A stretch of DNA of 64,000 nucleotides from Phytohabitans aurantiacus (GTDB lineage Bacteria; Actinomycetota; Actinomycetes; Mycobacteriales; Micromonosporaceae): NCBI RefSeq assembly GCF_027923225.1, contig NZ_BSDI01000007.1:1-64000 (forward strand), given 5' to 3'. How positions within the stretch are numbered: position 1 is the first letter of the stretch; the number at the start of each line of letters is the position of its first letter. This document shows, piece by piece, positions 58,946 through 64,000 of the stretch. The position numbers and the translations under genes are program-made. Below the pieces are notes generated by a model that was not told the origin of the DNA, made no database searches, and was given only the letters and a program-made list of their open reading frames with translations.

Positions 58946-59749
58946 TCATGAATGGCTGGACAGTCGCCGGAAGCTGTCGGCGCGCGCGCCGATGAACCCG
59001 GCCAGCGCGACGGTGGCCAGCGCCCACACGCCGGCACTGCCCGGGCGCAGAACCACGGGCAGGCCAGCGGTGACCAGGCTGGGCAGCACCACGGCCAGCA
59101 CCCACACCGCGACGAGCCCGACCGCGGCGCGGCGTACGCCCACGAGCGCGCCCAGCGCGATGGTCGCCGCGGTGAACGCCAGGCACGGCAGCAGCACCAG
59201 CGCCAGCGACAAGCCCGTGCCGGCACCCGCGAGAACGAGCGCCGGGACGACCACGGCCAGCACGGCCACAGTGCGCCGCAGCAGCATCGTCAGGCCGGCG
59301 GCCGGCGTACCGGCGATCAGCTCCCAGGCCGGATCCTGGCGCCGGCTCCAGGCGACCGCCACCCCGGGCAGCGGCGCCACCGGCGCGAGCAGCAGCACCA
59401 GCGAGGGCAGGCCGGGTCGCACCGACTCCAGCAGGACCGCGCAGCCCAGTACCACCACCGTCATGGTCAGCCACGGCAGCAGCGCCCACACCAGCCACCG
59501 GCGCCGCACCGCCGACCACGGCCGGTGCGGGCGGACCGGTGCGGGCCCGGCGGCGATGCCGCGGTCCAGATCGGCGGCGACCCGATCGAGCAGCGTCCGG
59601 GTGTCGCCCGTGGTGCTACCGGCCAACCGGGCGCGGCAGTCCGCGCACGTCTCCAGATGCACCTCGACCGACCAGACCGTGGCCTCGTCGAGCCCCGGCC
59701 CCCCGTCGGCGTAGCGGGCGATCACGGCAAGGTTCGGATGCGTCGTCAC
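58946..59749 (-). CDS. Polytopic anti-sigma factor with zf-HC2 zinc finger
   Basis: 267 aa. The N-terminal zinc-binding motif HLETCADCRARLAG (near residue 30) is the zf-HC2 anti-sigma signature, preceded by a helical segment. Six hydrophobic helices follow (from WLVWALLPWLTMTVVVLGC), more than the single helix of a typical anti-sigma factor, so it may itself be part of the transport or sensing complex. It overlaps the sigma factor stop by 4 bp. Confidence 0.85.
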   Translation of the reverse strand: MTTHPNLAVIARYADGGPGLDEATVWSVEVHLETCADCRARLAGSTTGDTRTLLDRVAADLDRGIAAGPAPVRPHRPWSAVRRRWLVWALLPWLTMTVVVLGCAVLLESVRPGLPSLVLLLAPVAPLPGVAVAWSRRQDPAWELIAGTPAAGLTMLLRRTVAVLAVVVPALVLAGAGTGLSLALVLLPCLAFTAATIALGALVGVRRAAVGLVAVWVLAVVLPSLVTAGLPVVLRPGSAGVWALATVALAGFIGARADSFRRLSSHS

Positions 59750-60318
59750 GACAGCGCCTCCCGCAGAACGATCCGAGCACGACGCGCGCGGGACTTCACC
59801 GTGCCTTCGGGCACACCCAGCAGCAGTGACGTCTCCCGAACCGAGAACCCGTCGAGCACCAGCGCCCTCAGCACCTGCCGCAACTCCGGCGGCAGCACCA
59901 GCAGCGCCTGCTCCAACTCCTGACCGACCCGCCCGGCCATCACCTCATCTTCGGCGGCCGGCGCCGTCGCGGCCTCCATCGGCACCGGCGGCGCCTGCGC
60001 CTGCCGGGCCCGCCGGCGAAAGGCGTCCACCAGACGGTTGGCGGCGATCGTCCACAACCAGCCAACGGCACTGCCCTTGGCGGCACTGCCAGCGAAGCTA
60101 CCCGCCGCCCGCCAGACCGCCAGATACGTTTCCTGCAACACGTCGGCGACCACTTCGGCGTCGGCACACCGCCGCCGCAGCCGCACCGCCAGCCACGGCG
60201 ACGTCCGCCGATACAACTCGTCGAACGCGCGCCGGTCGCCACCAGCGGTGCGGCGCACGAGTTCCTCCTCGTCGACCGCGTCCAGGCTTCGTCTCACACC
60301 AGAAAAGACGACCCCCAC
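59746..60318 (-). CDS. ECF sigma factor
   Basis: 190 aa. Region 2 (FDELYRRTSPWLAVRLRRRC, VLQETYLAVWRAAGSF) and region 4 (LPPELRQVLRALVLDGFSVR, LLGVPEGTVKSRARRARIVL) are intact. It heads an operon of anti-sigma factor, ABC ATPase and two permeases. The start is GTG 60318 or, equally possible, GTG 60297. Regulation is likely by sequestration on the membrane anti-sigma factor, released by an envelope signal. Confidence 0.93.
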   Translation of the reverse strand: MGVVFSGVRRSLDAVDEEELVRRTAGGDRRAFDELYRRTSPWLAVRLRRRCADAEVVADVLQETYLAVWRAAGSFAGSAAKGSAVGWLWTIAANRLVDAFRRRARQAQAPPVPMEAATAPAAEDEVMAGRVGQELEQALLVLPPELRQVLRALVLDGFSVRETSLLLGVPEGTVKSRARRARIVLREALS

Positions 60319-60693
60319 CCCTCACCCGGTTCTCCAGCACATGTGACCCCGGTCACCCCTCCCCCTTCCGCCCACTCCCGGCTGTCCCGGCACTCCCGTC
60401 GCTCCCGGCACTCCGGTCGCTCCCGCCGCTCCGGCGCTCCCGGCACTGCCGTCGATCAAGGGCAAAGGCACGTGGTTCGATCTCTTTCCGCGTGTATTCG
60501 CCCTTGATCGATGCGACTTCCCTTGATCGACGGCGAGGACGGAACCTACGCCGCGCCGCGCGGAGCGCGAGCCCACCCGCGGCCAGGCGCGAGCGGAAGA
60601 CGGCGTTCTTGCGGCATCCGGAGCCCTCAGCGCTTCCCGCAATTTCGAGCTACCGCGACGCTCGTCGCGGGCAGGACCGTCGCTCCCGCGGCC
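60319..60693. other. Gene-free gap (375 bp) with repeats B6 and A7
   Basis: 60319-60453 is a C/T-rich stretch (many CTCCCGGC-type units) upstream of the sigma factor and must hold its promoter. B6 lies at 60454-60528, then about 118 bp with no recognised feature, then A7. Confidence 0.75.
60454..60528 (-). repeat. Repeat family B, copy B6 (75 bp)
   Basis: Palindrome 60454-60509 with 22-bp arms (four mismatches) around the loop TCGATCTCTTT. The third box CCTTGATC ends at 60528, exactly 19 bp beyond the palindrome. Confidence 0.9.
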
Positions 60694-60699
60694 TCACCC
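60647..60699 (+). repeat. Repeat family A, copy A7 (53 bp), overlapping a stop codon
   Basis: GAGCTACCGCGACG to GCTCCCGCGGCCTCACCC, with internal perfect hairpin CCGCGAC-GCTC-GTCGCGG. The TGA of the minus-strand gene at 60694 lies in its GGGTGAGG end, and the flank GGTTGTG, shared with other copies, encodes that protein's last residues. Confidence 0.9.
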
Positions 60700-61128
60700 G
60701 CCGCGGTTCACAACCCGGCTCAGATCGCCGACGACGAGCATCAACTGGAGGGGCAGTTCCTTGTCTTGGTGGCCAACCTCCGCGACGATCCCGCGGGCAC
60801 CGACCTGCCAGACGTCGACTTCGAAGAACCACCCTGCCAGATACTCGAACAGCGCACTGCCCGGCTCGTCTGGTGGGTTATCGTCGAAGTACGGTCGCAG
60901 ATCCTTCCGCTGTGGCACTCCATAGTGGACGGAGATGGCTTGCGCCAGCCTGGCACGGTCGGCTTCGAATTCGGCGAGCACCGGACCGAAGACCTCGTCG
61001 CGGGTCTCGTCGTCCCAGAAGTCCTGACTCACGCGCAAATCAACGTGATGCGGCTCCGGCGCACTCCCACCGCCGGTTTCAAAAGGCTTCAGCAGCAGCT
61101 CGTCCAGCGTGGCGATCCATTCATTCAC
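60694..61128 (-). CDS. Hypothetical protein (144 aa), 3' end inside repeat A7
   Basis: Soluble, acidic protein (MNEWIATLDELLLKPFETGG; DFWDDETRDEVFGPVLAEFE; GSALFEYLAGWFFEVDVWQV). I do not recognise the family; small Trp-rich acidic proteins like this are often immunity-type or uncharacterised actinobacterial proteins. The C-terminus VVNRGG and the stop are supplied by the family A repeat and its flank, so the original C-terminus may have been altered. Ten bases separate its start from the stop of the dioxygenase gene upstream on the same strand. Confidence 0.65.
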   Translation of the reverse strand: MNEWIATLDELLLKPFETGGGSAPEPHHVDLRVSQDFWDDETRDEVFGPVLAEFEADRARLAQAISVHYGVPQRKDLRPYFDDNPPDEPGSALFEYLAGWFFEVDVWQVGARGIVAEVGHQDKELPLQLMLVVGDLSRVVNRGG

Positions 61129-61138
61129 CCCGGCGACA

Positions 61139-62200
61139 CTAGCTCAGGGGCGCGCGGTCGGCGGCGGCGAGGCGGGCCGCCTCGCGCTCAGCGCTCGCGT
61201 TCGGTGTGCCCGCACGGGAACCCGCCAGCTTCGCCCGGACGTGCTCCGCGACCGTGATCGGGGCGTACCGCGCCGGCTCGCCCTCGGCCAGGCAGGTGGG
61301 CAGCGTGGCGATGACGGCGTCGATGTTGCCATCGTGGAAGTACGCCGCCGAGCGCCGCCGCCGGATCGTACCGTCCACAATGGGCGGCTTCACACGGTGC
61401 AGTGTTGACAGCCAGCGTTCGTTGGTCCAGCGGGCGGTAAGGTCGCCGAGATTGACCAGCAGCGCGCTCTCGTCGGGGCACACGTCGTGCCACACGCCGC
61501 GAGTGTCGAGCACCTGCAGCCCGGCGATCCGATCGGCCCACAGCACGGTCACGATGCCGTAATCGGTGTGCTCTCCCATCCCGATGAGGTCGCCGTGGCC
61601 GGTGTAAGTATCGGGTGGCAACGCGTAATTGTTCATCCGCAATACGTCAAGCGAATGGTCCGTGAACGCGTCGAAGAAACCCGCCGGCAGCCCCAGCGCG
61701 TCGGCGAAGACCCGGGTCAGCGTGCGGGCGACCCGCTGGGCCTCGGCGAAGTAGGCACCGACCTGGCTGGCGAAGGCGTCGAGCTCAGACGGCCAGACGT
61801 TGTCGGCGTAGTCGGTTTCCGGCAGTGTCAGATGTGGATACGTGCGCGCCGGTACGCCGACGTTGAACGCCTCGAAGTAGTCATTCATGCGGGCCGCCGA
61901 CTCCACACCCAGGCTCAGGCTCAGCGACTCGGCCTTCGGCGGGGTGTAGCCGCGGTTGATCGCGGGCGGGCAGCGGTACCCGTTCTTGACCTCCAACGGC
62001 AGGCCGAAGAACCCGTCGATCGCGCTCGCGAGCCCGGCGGTCACGTGCTCCGGCACGCCGTGGCCGCGGATCTGGAAGAAGCCGACCGTGCGGCACGCCT
62101 CGTCGATCTGCGCCGCGACCCGCGTGCGAGCCACATCGTCCCCGCCCCGCACGTACGGCCCGATATCCACGCTCGGCACCACAAACGACCGCTCCACCAT
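61139..62200 (-). CDS. 2-oxoglutarate/Fe(II)-dependent oxygenase, isopenicillin N synthase-like
   Basis: 353 aa. N-terminal DIOX_N region (VPSVDIGPYVRGGDD, VGFFQIRGHGVPEHV). The iron triad is visible as GEHTDYGIVTVL (His, Asp) and LSTLHRVKPP (His); the cosubstrate arginine is in IRRRRSAAYFHD (R-x-S). Family members oxidise small molecules including plant-hormone-like compounds, lactones and antibiotics; the substrate is unknown. Start 62200 (MVERSFVVP) is chosen over 62227. Divergent from the SnoaL-like gene. Confidence 0.9.
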   Translation of the reverse strand: MVERSFVVPSVDIGPYVRGGDDVARTRVAAQIDEACRTVGFFQIRGHGVPEHVTAGLASAIDGFFGLPLEVKNGYRCPPAINRGYTPPKAESLSLSLGVESAARMNDYFEAFNVGVPARTYPHLTLPETDYADNVWPSELDAFASQVGAYFAEAQRVARTLTRVFADALGLPAGFFDAFTDHSLDVLRMNNYALPPDTYTGHGDLIGMGEHTDYGIVTVLWADRIAGLQVLDTRGVWHDVCPDESALLVNLGDLTARWTNERWLSTLHRVKPPIVDGTIRRRRSAAYFHDGNIDAVIATLPTCLAEGEPARYAPITVAEHVRAKLAGSRAGTPNASAEREAARLAAADRAPLS

Positions 62201-62342
62201 GACCTCAGCGTAACCCTCCATGATCACCGCGTCGCGAATATAACCCCTGGATTATCGGTCACCCTGCGAAGCCGGCGTTGTTCCGCCACCCGCCAGCCTC
62301 AATGCTGGACCTGAGCGGCACATCGACGAGGCAGGGAGACCG

Positions 62343-62789
62343 ATGAACGACATGCGGGCCATCGCGGATCGGGTCGAGATCGAGGCGTTGCGCGCGGAGG
62401 TCACCGACGCGGTGATGATGCGCGACTACGACCGCGTCGCATCACTGTTCACCCCGGACGGCGCCATCCGGTGGCCGCACATCAGCAAGGAGTTCGTCGG
62501 CCGGGAGGAGATCCGCGCCGGCATCGAGTGGGGGCAGGGACTCTGGGAGTTCTTCGTGCAGCACGCCCACCCGGGCATCATCCGGCTTGACGGCGACACC
62601 GCTGCCGGCCGCGCCTACATCCAGGAGTTCGGGCGGATGCACGACGGTAGGTCGCACCTGAACTATGCCCTTTACCACGACCGATACCAGCGCACCGCCG
62701 ACAGCTGGAGGTTCAGCGAGCGAGTCTATGAGGTCAGGTACTTCGACTCCACCGCGCTGGCCGGCTCGGCGCCCTCCGCCACAAGTTAG
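62343..62789 (+). CDS. SnoaL/NTF2-like domain protein
   Basis: 148 aa cone-shaped alpha+beta fold: helix RVEIEALRAEVTDAVMMRDY, then ASLFTPDGAIRWPHISKEFV and the C-terminal strand block YHDRYQRTADSWRFSERVYE. Such proteins may be polyketide cyclases, dehydratases or hydrolases, or non-enzymatic. A GGGAG ribosome site lies 7 bp before the ATG. Divergent from the dioxygenase; a functional link is possible but unproven. Confidence 0.85.
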   Translation: MNDMRAIADRVEIEALRAEVTDAVMMRDYDRVASLFTPDGAIRWPHISKEFVGREEIRAGIEWGQGLWEFFVQHAHPGIIRLDGDTAAGRAYIQEFGRMHDGRSHLNYALYHDRYQRTADSWRFSERVYEVRYFDSTALAGSAPSATS

Positions 62790-62862
62790 GCGATCGGCGT
62801 GTCGTGCCGGCGTGTCGTACTTCGGGGCGGTGATCTTCGCACGGATGTACGAGAATTGATGT

Positions 62863-64000
62863 GTGCGAGAGGCGTTGGAGCAGCTGAGGGAGATCGCCGG
62901 GCAGTGTGCCGGCGCCCCGGTGTGGTCGCTGCCCGACGCCGACCTCGTCTGCGCTGTGCGCGCGGTCCATGACGCGGAGCAGATGCTGGCGGCGGTCAAG
63001 CTGCATCTGGTGCGGGAGATCGACGGCCGGAGCCTGCCCATCGCGCAGGAGGCGGCCAGCACCGCTGTGTGGTTGCGCGCACGTCTACAGGTGAGCATCA
63101 ATACCGCACGCCGGATGGTTGATTTGGCGCGGGTGCTGGATGAGCGGCCGGTGCTGGATGCCGCGTTGTCGAGCGCGGCGGTCAACGTCGAGCAGGCGCA
63201 GGTGGTTGCCAAGGCGGTCCATGACCTGGCTGGCGAGGTGTCGCCGGATGTGGTGGATCTGGCCGAGAAGACCCTGATCGCAGAGCACGCCGACCAGGAA
63301 CCGGCCGTGTTGCGAAAGCTCGCCGACCGGATCCTGGCGTATGTGGCGCCAGAGGTGGCCGAAGACGCCGACCGGCGGACGGCGGAGCGGGATGAGAAGC
63401 GGGCTGAGCAGACGCGGGCGTTCACGTTGACCAACAACGGTGATGGCCGTTTCCGGGTCACCGGCTGGCTCGACGCCGAAGCTGCCGCGATCGTCGACGC
63501 CGCGTTGGATCCGCTGTGCAAGCCTGACCTTGACCGCACACCGGCCCAGCGGCGGGCCGACGCCCTCGTGGAAATCTGCCGACTCGCCCTGCGCACCGAA
63601 CAACTGCCGGACAACGGCGGTGACCGGCCACAGATCGCCCTCACCGTGCCGTATGACGTGGTCCGTAAGCAACTGAGCCACGGGCAGCTCGACACCGGGG
63701 AGCGGCTCACGGCGCAGCAGGTGCGGCGGCTGGCCTGCGACGCTCGCATCCTGCCGGTGGTGCTCGGTGGTGACGGGCAGATCCTCGACGTCGGGCAGTC
63801 ACGGCGACTGTTCACCGGGCCGCTGCGGCGGGCGCTGGTCGTCAGGGATGGCGGATGTGCGTTTCCGGGGTGCGACCGGCCGCCACAGTGGTGCGACGCG
63901 CACCATATTCGGCATTGGGCAGACGGTGGACCGACCAGCCTCGGCAACGGTGTGCTCCTGTGTGGACATCATCATCGGCTCAACCACCGTGGGGAGTGGC
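62863..64000 (+). CDS. DUF222/HNH endonuclease domain protein (13E12 type), 3' end cut
   Basis: GTG start at 62863, the first in-frame start after a TGA at 62857; no strong ribosome site. About 379 residues are visible. The N-terminal helical DUF222 part (residues about 1-290) is followed by the HNH part: VVRDGGCAFPGCDRPPQWCD, AHHIRHWADGGPTS, and LCGHHHRLNH with the paired His and Cys residues that bind zinc and DNA. The family is common and multi-copy in actinobacteria, where it is sometimes repeat- or phage-associated; its function is not established. The gene runs beyond position 64000. Confidence 0.9.
   Translation, partial: MREALEQLREIAGQCAGAPVWSLPDADLVCAVRAVHDAEQMLAAVKLHLVREIDGRSLPIAQEAASTAVWLRARLQVSINTARRMVDLARVLDERPVLDAALSSAAVNVEQAQVVAKAVHDLAGEVSPDVVDLAEKTLIAEHADQEPAVLRKLADRILAYVAPEVAEDADRRTAERDEKRAEQTRAFTLTNNGDGRFRVTGWLDAEAAAIVDAALDPLCKPDLDRTPAQRRADALVEICRLALRTEQLPDNGGDRPQIALTVPYDVVRKQLSHGQLDTGERLTAQQVRRLACDARILPVVLGGDGQILDVGQSRRLFTGPLRRALVVRDGGCAFPGCDRPPQWCDAHHIRHWADGGPTSLGNGVLLCGHHHRLNHRGEW

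Noticed and set aside
1..64000. tRNA, rRNA or riboswitch
   Set aside because: No cloverleaf, ribosomal or recognised riboswitch sequence was noticed by eye; a covariance-model search would be needed to exclude small RNAs.

Overview
The window is a GC-rich (about 70 percent), gene-dense stretch of an actinobacterial chromosome. The gene content (CBM2, AbfB and GH43 secreted proteins, DinB/mycothiol-transferase-like proteins, many LacI, GntR, MarR and XRE regulators, a DUF222-HNH protein, an ECF sigma factor fused to a sugar-binding domain) fits a soil actinomycete, most likely the Micromonosporaceae. That placement is inference; no rRNA, tRNA or other marker is present. No prophage, CRISPR array, transposase or plasmid origin was seen.

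Layout. 1-2.5 kb: the end of a beta-lactamase-fold hydrolase, a small unknown gene, a type I methionine aminopeptidase and a divergent XRE regulator. 2.5-13.6 kb: a two-armed sugar-acid cluster. One arm carries an L-fuconate dehydratase and an RbsABC-type transporter. The other carries GntR, a zinc dehydrogenase, a KduD-like SDR and an L-fucose dehydrogenase-like AKR. It is followed by a sigma factor-AbfB fusion and a near-duplicate GntR. The set suggests non-phosphorylated L-fucose-type catabolism, with the lactonase and the final hydrolase missing. 13.6-18.7 kb: an OmpR-type two-component system, a GNAT, a HAF-repeat secreted protein, a methyltransferase, a broken DinB gene and a PAP2 phosphatase. 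18.7-22.5 kb: a CBM2 protein, a CE12 esterase and a membrane AbfB protein. 22.5-28.7 kb: a LacI-controlled beta-galactoside operon (GH42 plus ABC transporter) with two palindromic operators. 28.7-34.4 kb: a five-gene SBP/permease/ATPase/permease/amidohydrolase operon and its likely LacI regulator. 34.4-40.5 kb: a NarL-type regulator, an azoreductase/MarR pair, a tandem histidine kinase with a degenerate N-terminal half, an epoxide hydrolase and a mycothiol-type isomerase. 40.5-49.4 kb: large secreted carbohydrate-active proteins (WbsX/GH99-like, PA14-propeller-CBM-DUF1080, CBM-GH43). 49.5-52.9 kb: a MocR regulator whose start codon overlaps that of a class V aminotransferase, then a secreted cyclophilin. 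53.3-60.3 kb: a flavin reductase-GNAT fusion with a divergent MarR, a phosphatase, and a sigma/anti-sigma/ABC exporter operon. 60.7-64 kb: an unknown gene, an isopenicillin-N-synthase-like dioxygenase, a SnoaL-like protein and a DUF222-HNH gene running off the edge.

The most unusual feature is non-coding. All four gene-free gaps longer than 300 bp (896-1466, 46494-47366, 52883-53311, 60319-60693), and no other part of the window that I could find, carry two unrelated short repeat families. Family A is a 53-bp element, in places arranged as inverted pairs. Family B is a 75-76-bp element built from a long palindrome plus a third GATCAAGG box at an invariant 19-bp offset. I do not recognise either family. 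They look like mobilised non-autonomous or REP-like elements, or protein-binding repeats.
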